A stretch of DNA of 64,000 nt from the NCBI RefSeq assembly GCF_002051585.1, contig NZ_MZGX01000027.1:1-64000 (forward strand), given 5' to 3'. The stretch's first letter is position 1. Every line of letters starts with the position of its first letter. Of this stretch, positions 47,711 through 56,695 are shown piece after piece. The notes below the pieces were generated by a model. It was not told where the DNA came from and searched no databases. It saw nothing but the letters and a program-made list of their open reading frames with translations. Both the position numbers and the translations under genes were made by a program. This stretch comes from Ruminiclostridium hungatei. Its GTDB lineage: Bacteria > Bacillota > Clostridia > Acetivibrionales > DSM-1351.

Positions 47711-48066
47711 ATTATCCATCCTCCTATAAAAGGTAAAAATCAAAATTGCTAAATTTATACTTTAATATTATCTTCTTTTTATATTTTAGTCAATCGAGAT
47801 GTTTGTATACCCTCGGACAAATAATGCAAAAAAGCCCTTAAACCTGCACAAATAAAGGGGTTTGGACGGTGTTGTGCATATTTTACAAACTTTTCTTGTC
47901 GTTTTCATTCAATAATATCAGTTGCTGCCGTCACCAGGGTGCCCGGTTACAAGGGTATGGGGCGTAAGGTAAAGCTTTTCTTCTCCCATAATGCTGTTAA
48001 AACTCATTAAGTTGTGGTAAAATAGCGATACTTGTTTTATATAGCAATGAGAGGAAATATGCCGGC

Positions 48067-49434
48067 ATGGAGAAAAATAATATTGAAAATATAGACCAAA
48101 ATCCCAATGGTGAGGGGCTTAACAGCAGAAAAAAGACCGTGAGCTTCCACACCCTTGGCTGCAAGGTAAACCAGTATGAGTCGGAGGCAGTCTCAGCCCT
48201 GTTTGAAAAGGCGGGCTATGCTATCGCTTCCTTTGATGAGAACTCGGATGTGTATATAATAAATACCTGTACCGTGACAAATCTCAGTGACAGGAAGTCC
48301 AGACAGGCAATAAGGAAGGCAAAGAAGCAGAACCCTGATTCTATAGTAGCCGTCATGGGCTGTTATTCCCAGACCGCTCCTGATGAGGTTTTAAAAATAC
48401 CCGGGGTGAATCTGGTCATAGGTACAAAGGACAGGAACAGGATACTGGAGTATGTGGACAGGCTTGAAGCCGGGGAATGCAGGATAAACGCGGTGGATAA
48501 CATAATGGCTTCCAGGAGCTTTGAAGAGCTGAAGGTAAACACCTATAAGGAGAGGACCAGAGCGTACCTGAAGATACAGGAAGGGTGCAGCCAGTTCTGC
48601 TCCTATTGCATAATACCCTATGCCAGAGGCCCCATCAGAAGCAGGAATCCTCAGGACATAATCGCTGAAGTGAGGGAATTGTCAAAAAACGGCTATACGG
48701 AAATTGTACTTACCGGAATCCATCTTGCATCCTATGGCAGGGACTTGAAGACCACAAGCCTCCTGGAAATTATAAAGAGCCTTAATGAAATAGAGGGGAT
48801 TCAGAGAATAAGGCTGGGCTCCATTGAGCCTACCACTATAACTGAAGAATTTGTCAAGGCGGCAGGGGAAATGCCCAGACTTTGCCCACACTACCACCTG
48901 TCGCTGCAAAGCGGCTGTGACAGGACTTTAAAGGCCATGAACAGGAAATATACCTGTGAGGATTATAAAAAGAGTGTTGACCTGCTGAAAGCGTTTATAC
49001 CGGATGTTGCAATTACCACTGATATAATGGTGGGCTTCCCGGGGGAAACTGAAGAGGATTTTGCCCATTCGCTGGAGTTCGCCGAAAAAATTGGCTTTGC
49101 AAAAATCCATGTATTCAAGTATTCTCCCAGAAAAGGAACACCTGCGGCAGAAGCTGCGGAGCAGGTGGCTCCGGAAGTAAAAGAGGTCAGAAGCGAAAAA
49201 ATGCTGGCATTGTCGGATAGCCTTGAAGAACAGTATTTATGCAATTATATAAACCGGGAAATGGAAGTTTTGTTTGAACAGGAATCCGGCGAAAAGAAGG
49301 GCAGTATGGAGGGCCTGACAAAGAACTATATGCGGGTGGCTGCCGAGGGCGGTCCGGAACTGTCAGGAAAGCTTCTGGGAACAAAGCTGAAAAAAGTTAA
49401 AGGGAGCCTGTTTGAAGGGGATATTTTATGGTAA
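48067..49434 (+). CDS. mtaB: tRNA t6A37 methylthiotransferase MtaB
   Basis: A radical-SAM enzyme that adds a methylthio group to N6-threonylcarbamoyladenosine at position 37 of tRNAs reading ANN codons. The 455 residues show the UPF0004 domain with cluster Cys in TLGCKVNQYE, NTCTVT and MGCYSQ, and the radical-SAM motif CSQFCSYC with IIPYARG. SLQSGCDRTLKAMNRKYT and GFPGETEEDF follow, and the C-terminus is TRAM-like. NxCTVT and TLGCKVNQYE favour MtaB over MiaB. The ATG at 48067 is preceded by GAGAGG. The 47711-48066 gap has AT-rich sequence and only weak hairpins. Confidence 0.93.
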   Translation: MEKNNIENIDQNPNGEGLNSRKKTVSFHTLGCKVNQYESEAVSALFEKAGYAIASFDENSDVYIINTCTVTNLSDRKSRQAIRKAKKQNPDSIVAVMGCYSQTAPDEVLKIPGVNLVIGTKDRNRILEYVDRLEAGECRINAVDNIMASRSFEELKVNTYKERTRAYLKIQEGCSQFCSYCIIPYARGPIRSRNPQDIIAEVRELSKNGYTEIVLTGIHLASYGRDLKTTSLLEIIKSLNEIEGIQRIRLGSIEPTTITEEFVKAAGEMPRLCPHYHLSLQSGCDRTLKAMNRKYTCEDYKKSVDLLKAFIPDVAITTDIMVGFPGETEEDFAHSLEFAEKIGFAKIHVFKYSPRKGTPAAEAAEQVAPEVKEVRSEKMLALSDSLEEQYLCNYINREMEVLFEQESGEKKGSMEGLTKNYMRVAAEGGPELSGKLLGTKLKKVKGSLFEGDILW

Positions 49435-49644
49435 ATAAAAGCTATATGCAAATATTCCAAAAAGGCTTGGAAATATTTGGTGAGTATTTTGTCATTGGTA
49501 CAGCAAAATTGTTGCAAAAGCTTTGAGGATATATTAGTATTATTATATAGCGTATATGGATAATTCAAACCTGTTGTTCAGGCCAGGCAGTATACAAAAG
49601 CATAAAAAACAGAGACTACAGCTACGCTAGGAAGGTGATTTGAA

Positions 49645-49911
49645 ATGGGCATTAATGAAACTATGATGTTTAATGTTGATAAGGAAAAGGATAACGAAGC
49701 AAAAGAGATTTTGATTTCAGTTCATCAGGCGCTGAAGGAAAAAGGCTATAACCCCATAAATCAGATGGTTGGCTATATTTTGTCCGGAGATCCTACTTAC
49801 ATCACAAACTACAAAAATGCAAGAAGTATTATTCGCAGACTGGAAAGAGACGAGCTGCTGGAGGAAGTTTTGAAATATTACCTTGAAAGCAACAATACTG
49901 CTGTGGAATAA
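49645..49911 (+). CDS. IreB-family regulatory phosphoprotein (UPF0297)
   Basis: An 88-residue helical protein of the UPF0297/DUF965 family. In Enterococcus the homologue IreB is phosphorylated by the Ser/Thr kinase IreK and affects cephalosporin resistance. Family landmarks include [37 protein letters not shown] and [17 protein letters not shown]. The N-terminal Thr residues phosphorylated in IreB correspond to the region INETMMF. The start has GAAGGTGA upstream. It heads the conserved order ireB, ruvX, DUF1292, which in most Firmicutes follows alaS; alaS is not present here. Confidence 0.92.
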   Translation: MGINETMMFNVDKEKDNEAKEILISVHQALKEKGYNPINQMVGYILSGDPTYITNYKNARSIIRRLERDELLEEVLKYYLESNNTAVE

Positions 49912-49928
49912 ATATTATCAGTATTTTA

Positions 49929-49960
49929 AGGCACTCTAAATAAATGGAGTGCCTATTAAT
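49929..49960 (+). terminator. Hairpin between ireB-type gene and ruvX
   Basis: AGGCACTC (49929-49936) pairs perfectly with 49947-49954 and is followed by an AT-rich tail. Possibly a partial terminator. Confidence 0.6.
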
Positions 49961-50033
49961 TTATTTCAGCTTGTCATATGACGGATTTGGCATAAATTTG
50001 ACCGGATACTTTAAAAGCGGCATGGAGGTTTAA

Positions 50034-50453
50034 GTGAGAATATTAGGGATAGATTACGGGGATTCCAGAATAGGTATTGCGGTCAGCGACCCTATGGGAT
50101 GGACGGCGCAGGGGCTTGAAACCGTCAAGAGCAAGGACAGCCTTAAAAAGGCCATAGCAAGAATTCTGGAGATAATAAGGCAATATGATATAAAGGACAT
50201 TGTCATCGGCTATCCGTTGAATATGAACGGAACAGCCGGCCCAAGAACAGAAAGGACCGAGGCTTTTATAAAAAAGCTGCTGGAGTGGGACGACTTCAAT
50301 ATAGTCAAGTGGGATGAGCGCCTGACCACGGTTTCGGCTCACAGGGCCATGAACGAACTTGGGGTAAAAGCTTCAAACAAAAAGAATATTGTGGACACCA
50401 TGTCTGCAGTGCTCATCCTTCAGGGCTATCTGGACAGAAAAAGCAGAGCATAG
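50034..50453 (+). CDS. ruvX: Holliday-junction resolvase RuvX (YqgF)
   Basis: A 139-residue RNase H-fold nuclease of the YqgF family, implicated in 16S rRNA 5' end maturation and proposed as a Holliday-junction resolvase. Motifs include ILGIDYGDSRIGIAVSDP with the catalytic Asp, VIGYPLNMNGTAGPR, and WDERLTTVSA with a second acidic site, followed by KNIVDTMSAVLILQGYLD. The start codon is GTG at 50034 with GGAGG upstream. It lies between the IreB-type gene and the DUF1292 gene, the usual neighbourhood. Confidence 0.93.
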   Translation: MRILGIDYGDSRIGIAVSDPMGWTAQGLETVKSKDSLKKAIARILEIIRQYDIKDIVIGYPLNMNGTAGPRTERTEAFIKKLLEWDDFNIVKWDERLTTVSAHRAMNELGVKASNKKNIVDTMSAVLILQGYLDRKSRA

Positions 50454-50614
50454 GTTGTACTGGACCTTCACCAAGGTTTAAAAAACTTTAATATTGGAAA
50501 TCCTGTGCAAGTGTGATATTATTAAATCAATAATTTTCAGTATTCAGGTTATTGAAATTATTGAAGGTAATTTATTATAGCAGCAGATTGTATTATATCA
50601 GGAGGAAAATAGAT

Positions 50615-50908
50615 ATGAGCAACATGGATGAAGAAAGAGACGACATAGTAGTACTGGTTGGTGAAGATGGAGAAGAAGTAGAATTTGAACACGTTGATAC
50701 CATAGAGATGAACGGAAATGAATATGTGGTTCTTCTTCCGGTAGAAGAGCAGGAAAACGAAGAGGTGGATGAGGTTGTCATTCTCAAGGTGGACCACAAT
50801 GAAGACGGTGAGGATTCCTTCGTAACTGTTGATGATGAAGAAGAGTTGAACAGCGTTTTTGAAGAATTCAAAACCAGAATGGAAGAGGAATACGACTTCG
50901 AAGAATAA
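50615..50908 (+). CDS. DUF1292 (YrzB-like) acidic protein
   Basis: A 97-residue, strongly acidic protein of the DUF1292 family, function unknown. The family pattern DDIVVLVGEDGEEVEFEHVD, then EYVVLLPVEE and VVILKVDHNEDGEDSFVTV, is complete. The start at 50615 has AGGAGGAAAA upstream; a longer reading adds a basic stretch unlike the family. It is the third member of the conserved ireB-ruvX-DUF1292 set and is followed by a strong terminator. Confidence 0.88.
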   Translation: MSNMDEERDDIVVLVGEDGEEVEFEHVDTIEMNGNEYVVLLPVEEQENEEVDEVVILKVDHNEDGEDSFVTVDDEEELNSVFEEFKTRMEEEYDFEE

Positions 50909-50928
50909 GCTGCGTAAAAAATAGAAGG

Positions 50929-50967
50929 CCTCCAAATGGGTGAACATGCATCGGTTTGGAGGTTTTT
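50929..50967 (+). terminator. Terminator after the DUF1292 gene
   Basis: CCTCCAAA (50929-50936) pairs perfectly with 50955-50962, followed by TTTTTAT. Confidence 0.88.
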
Positions 50968-51167
50968 ATCTAGCTGTTAATCCCTTATATTGCATTATAT
51001 TATACTGTATTATTGCCAATATTCCCGGCAGTACACTGCCATTCGCATTTTAACCGACACAGTTCTTATTTATGGACATACTCTATAAAACACATTATAC
51101 ACAGAAAAAATGAATTGATTATTTTGCCATACCTTATCTATAATATGGTAATTTTTTACTAGCTTTA

Positions 51168-51196
51168 TTGAATATTAAAAAGTTATTTGTTATAAT
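51168..51196 (+). promoter_or_regulatory. Sigma-A promoter of the hydrogenase operon
   Basis: TTGAAT (51168-51173), 17-base spacer and perfect TATAAT (51191-51196), followed by the operon start codon at 51263 with GGGGG upstream. Sequence from 50968 to 51167 is AT-rich without a gene. Confidence 0.8.
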
Positions 51197-51225
51197 ATTA
51201 ACGAATATTGTTAATATTATAACAA
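51187..51225. promoter_or_regulatory. Twin Rex-like operators over the hydrogenase promoter
   Basis: A perfect 14-bp inverted repeat (51189-51202 and 51210-51223, 7-base spacer) overlaps the -10 box and probable transcription start. It contains two overlapping matches to the Rex consensus TTGTTAAnnnnTTAACAA: 51208-51225 with one mismatch and 51187-51204 with two. Their centres are 21 bp apart, two helical turns. A NADH-responsive repressor binding here would block transcription when NAD+ is high. Rex binding is inferred from the consensus. Confidence 0.65.
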
Positions 51226-51262
51226 TTTAATTAAACACATTATTTTAAGGGGGTCTGAAGTA

Positions 51263-51757
51263 ATGAATGAAAATGAGTGCTGCTGCGGATGCACAGACGT
51301 AAACAGCTCAAAGCTCACAGAGATTATTGCTAAATATGTAGACACCAGAGGTGCTCTGATACCTGTTTTGCATGAAGCTCAAGAAGTATATGGCTATTTG
51401 CCCGAGACAGTTCTGAAAAAGATATCGGACGGGCTGAATGTACCTATGGCTGAAATTTACGGCGTAGTGACCTTTTATACTCAATTTTCATTGAATCCGA
51501 AAGGGCGTTTCAAAATCAATGTCTGTATGGGCACAGCCTGCTATGTTAAAGGTTCGGGAGATATCCTGGAGGCTTTCAGGAAAAAGCTTGGAATCGATGT
51601 GGGACAGTGCACGGAAGACGGAAAGTTTTCGCTGGATGCGTGCAGGTGCATAGGAGCCTGCGGCCTTGCTCCTGTAATCATGATTAATGATGACGTTCAT
51701 GGAAGGTTGCTTCCCGAGGATGTTGACGGGATTCTGGAAAAGTATGAAGAGCTGTAA
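51263..51757 (+). CDS. hydC: NuoE-like [2Fe-2S] subunit of bifurcating hydrogenase (HydC/HndA)
   Basis: A 164-residue thioredoxin-fold protein carrying one [2Fe-2S] cluster. It forms the small electron-transfer subunit of the NADH/ferredoxin-linked [FeFe] hydrogenase. NuoE landmarks are the helical start (GALIPVLHEAQEVYGYLPE), AEIYGVVTFYTQFSLNPKG, the first cysteines in MGTACYVKG and cluster-binding FSLDACRCIGACGLAPVIMI. It is the first gene of the operon, downstream of the promoter and Rex-like sites. The short N-terminus (MNENECCCGC) has extra cysteines of unclear purpose. Confidence 0.9.
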   Translation: MNENECCCGCTDVNSSKLTEIIAKYVDTRGALIPVLHEAQEVYGYLPETVLKKISDGLNVPMAEIYGVVTFYTQFSLNPKGRFKINVCMGTACYVKGSGDILEAFRKKLGIDVGQCTEDGKFSLDACRCIGACGLAPVIMINDDVHGRLLPEDVDGILEKYEEL

Positions 51758-51816
51758 GGCTTTGCCGGCAGGCACAAGCTGAAGAAATTATAGAGATGAA
51801 AAATCCGGAGAGAAAT

Positions 51817-52395
51817 ATGAGAGACTTGTCACTTCACATACTTGATATAGTACAAAATTCCATTAATGCAAAGGCAACAAGTATTACTGTAAGCATGGAG
51901 CAAAGGTATACCGCCGTGCAGAGGAAAAAAATCCTCGAACTGAAAATAGGCGATAATGGAACAGGTATTGACCACCAGCTTCTTGGCAGAGTGGAGGACC
52001 CGTTTATTACCACAAGAACCACCCGTAAGGTGGGTCTGGGCATTCCCCTGCTGAAGGAATCGGCAAAAAAGTGTGAGGGCAGCTTTTATGTTAAATCTCA
52101 TAAAAATGTCGGAACTGAAATTTCGGCTGCTTTTTCTATTAACCATATTGATCGACTCCCTATTGGTGATGTGGGTGAAACCATGATTACCTTGATTTTA
52201 TCGAATCCTCAAATACGGTTTATTTTATTTTTAACCAGTGAAAAGGGAAATTTCAGACTGGATACTGAAGAAGCTGCTAAATCGTTTAAGGGTGTAACTG
52301 GTACGGAATACGAATATATAAATTGGCTAAAAGAGTTTATTGATGACGGTATTAAAAATATTTTCGGAGGTGTACTTAATGAAGTCGATAGCTGA
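51817..52395 (+). CDS. GHKL-type ATPase-domain protein in the hydrogenase operon
   Basis: A 192-residue protein whose first 110 residues form a histidine-kinase-like ATPase domain: the N box in LDIVQNSINAKA, GDNGTGID (G1), and TTRTTRKVGLGIPLL (G2). There is no dimerisation His domain or sensor, so it is not a normal sensor kinase. Such genes occur inside hyd/hnd operons of Clostridia and Thermoanaerobacter-type bacteria, and their function is not established. It may act in assembly or regulation. The start at 51817 with GGAGAG is preferred over ATG 51796. Its end overlaps the next gene by 17 bases. Confidence 0.78.
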   Translation: MRDLSLHILDIVQNSINAKATSITVSMEQRYTAVQRKKILELKIGDNGTGIDHQLLGRVEDPFITTRTTRKVGLGIPLLKESAKKCEGSFYVKSHKNVGTEISAAFSINHIDRLPIGDVGETMITLILSNPQIRFILFLTSEKGNFRLDTEEAAKSFKGVTGTEYEYINWLKEFIDDGIKNIFGGVLNEVDS

Positions 52396-52753
52396 ATTGG
52401 ATGAGATCAGAAAGAAAACTCTTGCTCAGATCTCGCTCAGATCAAATGAAAACGGCCTGAGGGTCATAGTTGGAATGGCTACCTGTGGGATTGCGGCTGG
52501 AGCCAGACCGGTAATGAAGGCGTTTATGGAAGAAATAAACAAAAGAAAACTTCAGAATATTACCGTATCTATGACCGGATGCATCGGTGCATGCAGGCTT
52601 GAACCCATAGTAGATATTATTGACAATGATGGAAATAAGGTAACCTATGTCAAAATGACTCCCGAAAAGGCTGAAAGAGTTGTTTTGGAACACCTGGTAA
52701 ACGGTAAGGTATGCGCTGACCTCACAATCGGGGCAGAGGAAGCAAAAAAATAA
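52379..52753 (+). CDS. hndB: HndB-like [2Fe-2S] ferredoxin-domain protein
   Basis: A 124-residue thioredoxin-like ferredoxin resembling HndB of NADP-reducing hydrogenase operons. Cluster cysteines lie in VGMATCGIAAGARPV and MTGCIGACRLEPIVDI, that is C-x(n)-C then CxxxC. It probably accepts or relays electrons between the NuoF-like subunit and the hydrogenase, or aids assembly. The start at 52379 has GGAGGTG seven bases upstream and lies 17 bases inside the preceding gene, so translation is coupled. A longer start at 52340 lacks a ribosome site. Confidence 0.85.
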   Translation: MKSIAELDEIRKKTLAQISLRSNENGLRVIVGMATCGIAAGARPVMKAFMEEINKRKLQNITVSMTGCIGACRLEPIVDIIDNDGNKVTYVKMTPEKAERVVLEHLVNGKVCADLTIGAEEAKK

Positions 52754-52784
52754 TAAATCGTAATTTTCACAGGAGGGTTAAAAA

Positions 52785-54578
52785 ATGCAATTATATAGAG
52801 CACATGTGCTTGTTTGTGCAGGTACTGGCTGTACTTCCTCCAATTCATTAAAAATAATGGAGGAAATGGAGTCCTTACTTAAAAAAAGTAACCTGGCAGA
52901 TGAAGTAAAAATTGTCAAGACAGGCTGCTTCGGTCTTTGTGCCGAGGGCCCTATTGTTGTAGTATATCCTGAAGGCGCCATGTACGTGAGAGTGGAAGCT
53001 GCTGATGTCAAGGACATAGTAGAGGAGCATCTGCTCAAGGGCAGGATTGTAAGAAGGCTGCTTGCAGGAGAGAAGGAAGCGGAGGATATTACAAAGGTAC
53101 TTGAGAACGTGGATTTTTTCAAGAGGCAGCAGCGTATAGCCTTAAGGAACTGCGGCCGTATAAATCCTGAAAATATCGATGAATACATAGCCTTCGACGG
53201 ATATAAGGCACTTGAAAAAGTTTTGACTGAGCTGACTCCGGAAGGGGTAATTGACACGGTTAAAAGGTCAGGTCTTAGAGGCAGAGGGGGCGGAGGCTTC
53301 CCTACAGGCATAAAGTGGGAGTTTGCGGCAAAACAGGTGTCAGATCAGAAGTATGTCTGTTGTAACGCCGATGAAGGAGATCCGGGAGCTTTTATGGACA
53401 GAAGTGTACTTGAAGGTGATCCCCATTCGCTTATAGAAGCCATGTCTATTGCAGGCTATGCCATTGGAGCAACCGAAGGGTTCATTTATGTAAGAGCCGA
53501 ATACCCCATAGCCGTCAAAAGACTCCAACTGGCAATAGACCAGGCAAAGGAATACGGAATTCTGGGAGACAATGTCCTTGGAACAGGCCACAGGTTTGAC
53601 CTGGAAATAAGGCTTGGTGCGGGAGCTTTTGTATGCGGTGAAGAAACCGCCCTGATGACTTCAATAGAGGGCCACAGGGGAGAACCCAGACCAAGGCCGC
53701 CATTCCCTGCGGTCAAGGGCTTATGGCAGAAACCTACCATACTCAACAATGTTGAGACCTATGCAAATATTCCTGTGATTATTCTCAATGGCGCGGAATG
53801 GTTTTCCAGTATTGGAACTGAGAAGAGCAAGGGCACCAAGGTTTTTGCCCTGGGTGGAAAAATAAATAATACCGGCCTTGTGGAGGTTCCCATGGGAACT
53901 ACCTTGAGGGAGGTCGTTTATGATATAGGAGGCGGCATTCCCAAAGGTAAAAAATTCAAGGCCGCCCAGACCGGAGGGCCGTCCGGAGGCTGTATCCCGG
54001 CTTCACATCTGGATACCCCCATTGACTATGATTCACTTATCGCCCTTGGCTCCATGATGGGTTCAGGGGGACTTATAGTCATGGATGAAGATAACTGCAT
54101 GGTGGATATAGCTAAGTTCTTCCTTGAATTCACAGTTGATGAATCCTGCGGAAAATGTCCTCCCTGTAGGATTGGAACCAAGCGCATGCTTGAAATTCTT
54201 GAGAGGATAACGGAAGGAAAGGGAGAAGAAGGTGATATTGAAAAGCTGGAGCTGCTGGCCAGGAATATCAAGGCTTCGGCTCTCTGCGGTCTCGGACAGA
54301 CTGCTCCAAACCCCGTACTCAGTACGTTGAGATATTTCAGGGACGAATATGAAGCCCATGTATACGAAAAAAGATGTCCGTCAGGGGTTTGTAAATCCAT
54401 GCTCAGATATACCATTGAACCATCCAAATGCAAGAGCTGCGGGCTGTGTACCAAGGTTTGTCCAATGAACTGCATCAGCGGTGAGAAAAAGGTGCCTTAC
54501 GTTATTGATCAGAGCAAGTGTGCAAAATGCGGCGCCTGTGTGGAAAAATGTCCATTCAAGGCAATTGCTGTAGTGTAG
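52785..54578 (+). CDS. hydB: NuoF-like NADH-binding subunit of bifurcating hydrogenase (HydB)
   Basis: A 597-residue flavoprotein linking NADH to the iron-sulfur chain. In order it has an N-terminal 2Fe-2S thioredoxin-like domain (CAGTGCTSS, TGCFGLCAEGP), the NADH/FMN domain with RSGLRGRGGGGFPTGIKW and CNADEGDPGAFMDR, SLBB, and the [4Fe-4S] site ESCGKCPPCRIGTKRM. It ends with a C-terminal ferredoxin with two [4Fe-4S] motifs (CKSCGLCTKVCPMNC and CAKCGACVEKCP). This domain set matches HydB of electron-bifurcating hydrogenases rather than plain NuoF. RBS AGGAGGG precedes ATG 52785. Located between HndB-like and HydA genes. Confidence 0.95.
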   Translation: MQLYRAHVLVCAGTGCTSSNSLKIMEEMESLLKKSNLADEVKIVKTGCFGLCAEGPIVVVYPEGAMYVRVEAADVKDIVEEHLLKGRIVRRLLAGEKEAEDITKVLENVDFFKRQQRIALRNCGRINPENIDEYIAFDGYKALEKVLTELTPEGVIDTVKRSGLRGRGGGGFPTGIKWEFAAKQVSDQKYVCCNADEGDPGAFMDRSVLEGDPHSLIEAMSIAGYAIGATEGFIYVRAEYPIAVKRLQLAIDQAKEYGILGDNVLGTGHRFDLEIRLGAGAFVCGEETALMTSIEGHRGEPRPRPPFPAVKGLWQKPTILNNVETYANIPVIILNGAEWFSSIGTEKSKGTKVFALGGKINNTGLVEVPMGTTLREVVYDIGGGIPKGKKFKAAQTGGPSGGCIPASHLDTPIDYDSLIALGSMMGSGGLIVMDEDNCMVDIAKFFLEFTVDESCGKCPPCRIGTKRMLEILERITEGKGEEGDIEKLELLARNIKASALCGLGQTAPNPVLSTLRYFRDEYEAHVYEKRCPSGVCKSMLRYTIEPSKCKSCGLCTKVCPMNCISGEKKVPYVIDQSKCAKCGACVEKCPFKAIAVV

Positions 54579-54628
54579 GTTTTTATATCTATAAATTGCG
54601 TGCATATGAACGCTAATAGGAGGTTAGT

Positions 54629-56386
54629 ATGTCAACGGTTAATATAACAATAGACGGCAAGAAACTACAGGTTGAAAAGGATATGACTATTTTGGAGGCG
54701 GCAAGAAGAGCCAACATCAAGATACCTACTCTTTGCTTCCTGAAGGATATAAATGAAATAGGCGCATGCAGGATGTGCGTTGTTGAAATAAAAGGCGCCA
54801 GGGCACTTCAGGCGGCTTGTGTCTATCCTGTGGCCGAGGGGCTTGAAATATACACCCAGAGTCCCAACGTCAGAGAAGCCAGAAGGGTGACTCTGGAATT
54901 GATATTGTCCAACCATGATAAAAAATGCCTTACCTGTGTAAGAAACAGAAACTGTGAGCTCCAGACCCTGTCCGAGGAATTGAACATCAGCCAGCTCAGG
55001 TTTGAGGGCCAGAGTACCAATCTGCCTCTGGACAATTTTTCACCATCAATTGTGAGGGACCCCAACAAGTGCATACTATGCAGGCGCTGTGTCAGCGTGT
55101 GTAAGGATGTCCAGACTGTTTCGGTCATCAGCGCCACGGAGAGAGGCTTTAAATCAGCCATTTCATGTGCTTTTGACAAGTCTCTGGCAGATGTGCCCTG
55201 TACAATGTGCGGACAATGTATAAGTGTTTGTCCGGTAGGAGCACTGAGGGAAAAAGATGATACCGACAGGGTGTGGGAAGCACTTGCCAATCCGGACCTT
55301 CATGTGGTGGTTCAGACTGCCCCGGCAGTCAGAGTGGCATTGGGTGAGGAATTCGGCCTGCCCATAGGTTCAAGGGTTACGGGTAAAATGGTTTCCGCAT
55401 TGAGCCGTTTGGGGTTTGCCAAGGTATTCGATACCGATACTGCTGCCGACCTTACAATCATGGAGGAAGGTACGGAACTGCTGAACAGGCTTAAAAACGG
55501 AGGCAGGCTTCCGGTTATAACCTCCTGCAGTCCGGGCTGGATAAAGTTCTGTGAGCACAACTATCCTGAATTTCTGGATAACCTGTCCTCCTGCAAATCT
55601 CCCCATGAAATGTTCGGTGCGGTGCTTAAGTCCTACTATGCGGAAAAAACGGGTATTGAGCCCTCTAAGCTCTTCGTTGTATCAATCATGCCCTGTACTG
55701 CAAAGAAGTTTGAGGCACAGCGGCCTGAGCTTTCAGCATCGGGTTTTGCAGATGTAGATGTGGTGCTTACCACAAGGGAACTGGCCAAAATGATCAAGGA
55801 AGCGGGAATTGACTTTAATAACCTGGAAGACGGACGGTTTGATGATCCCATGGGCGAAGCCACCGGTGCGGCGGTTATTTTCGGAGCTACCGGAGGAGTT
55901 ATGGAAGCGGCTTTGCGCACCGTGGCTGAAATTGTATCGGGCAAATCCTTTGACAATGTGAAGTATGAGGCTGTCCGAGGGATTGAGGGTATTAAGGAAG
56001 CTACAGTGGAAATAGGCGACATGAGGCTGAAGGCTGCCGTGGCACATGGCCTGGGCAACGCCAGAAAGCTGCTTGACAGCATAAAGGCAGGGGAGGCGAA
56101 GTATGATTTCGTAGAAATCATGGCATGCCCGGGAGGTTGTGTAAATGGGGGAGGACAGCCTATACAGCCGTCCTCCGTCAGAAGCTGGACCGACCTGAGA
56201 AGTGAAAGGGCAAAGGCCATATATGAGGAGGATGAGAGCCTCACCTTCAGAAAGTCCCATGACAATCCCATAGTGAAGGAAATGTATGAGAAATATTTCG
56301 GAGAGCCGGGAAGTCATAAGGCTCACAAGGTTTTGCATACTCACTATGCCCCAAGAGAGAATTATCCTGTGAAAGAAGATATATGA
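54629..56386 (+). CDS. hydA: [FeFe] hydrogenase catalytic subunit HydA (group A, NADH/ferredoxin-linked)
   Basis: Evolves or consumes H2. The 585 residues hold an N-terminal [2Fe-2S] domain (PTLCFLKDINEIGACRMC), the His-ligated [4Fe-4S] site SNHDKKCLTCVRNRNCELQ, and a two-cluster ferredoxin region (CILCRRCVSVCKD, CTMCGQCISVCPVG). The H-cluster motifs follow: TSCSPGWIKFCE, MPCTAKKFEA and MACPGGCVNGGGQP. The layout fits trimeric or tetrameric bifurcating enzymes that oxidise NADH and reduced ferredoxin together to make H2, balancing the redox flow from glycolysis. GGAGG precedes ATG 54629. HydEFG maturases are not in the window. Confidence 0.97.
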   Translation: MSTVNITIDGKKLQVEKDMTILEAARRANIKIPTLCFLKDINEIGACRMCVVEIKGARALQAACVYPVAEGLEIYTQSPNVREARRVTLELILSNHDKKCLTCVRNRNCELQTLSEELNISQLRFEGQSTNLPLDNFSPSIVRDPNKCILCRRCVSVCKDVQTVSVISATERGFKSAISCAFDKSLADVPCTMCGQCISVCPVGALREKDDTDRVWEALANPDLHVVVQTAPAVRVALGEEFGLPIGSRVTGKMVSALSRLGFAKVFDTDTAADLTIMEEGTELLNRLKNGGRLPVITSCSPGWIKFCEHNYPEFLDNLSSCKSPHEMFGAVLKSYYAEKTGIEPSKLFVVSIMPCTAKKFEAQRPELSASGFADVDVVLTTRELAKMIKEAGIDFNNLEDGRFDDPMGEATGAAVIFGATGGVMEAALRTVAEIVSGKSFDNVKYEAVRGIEGIKEATVEIGDMRLKAAVAHGLGNARKLLDSIKAGEAKYDFVEIMACPGGCVNGGGQPIQPSSVRSWTDLRSERAKAIYEEDESLTFRKSHDNPIVKEMYEKYFGEPGSHKAHKVLHTHYAPRENYPVKEDI

Positions 56387-56498
56387 GAGAATACAGACTG
56401 AAATAAGTCGCTATGACCTTTCGGCCCACCCTGGGTGATTTTGCCGCAATATACCGTTCAGACCCTGGCTCCATGCCGGGAGTTATGGGGACGGGGAG

Positions 56499-56524
56499 GC
56501 AAACAACCGGGGTGGGTTGTTTGC
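56499..56524 (+). terminator. Terminator of the hydrogenase operon
   Basis: Perfect 10-bp stem GCAAACAACC (56499-56508) with 56515-56524 around a G-rich loop, followed by an AT-rich tail. Region 56387-56695 has no other evident content. Confidence 0.65.
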
Positions 56525-56695
56525 ATGCATTTATTTGGGGCTTTCCATGCTGACCGTTTAGTAAATGCCGGGAATTGCCGAATAATATATATAAAGATTA
56601 TAGATATTACACAGAGAATTATAGAAAGCTTGCTAAGTATTTCATTGCAGTATAAAAAGCGTAAATTCACAGCTATAAACAAAGGGGATCAGGTC

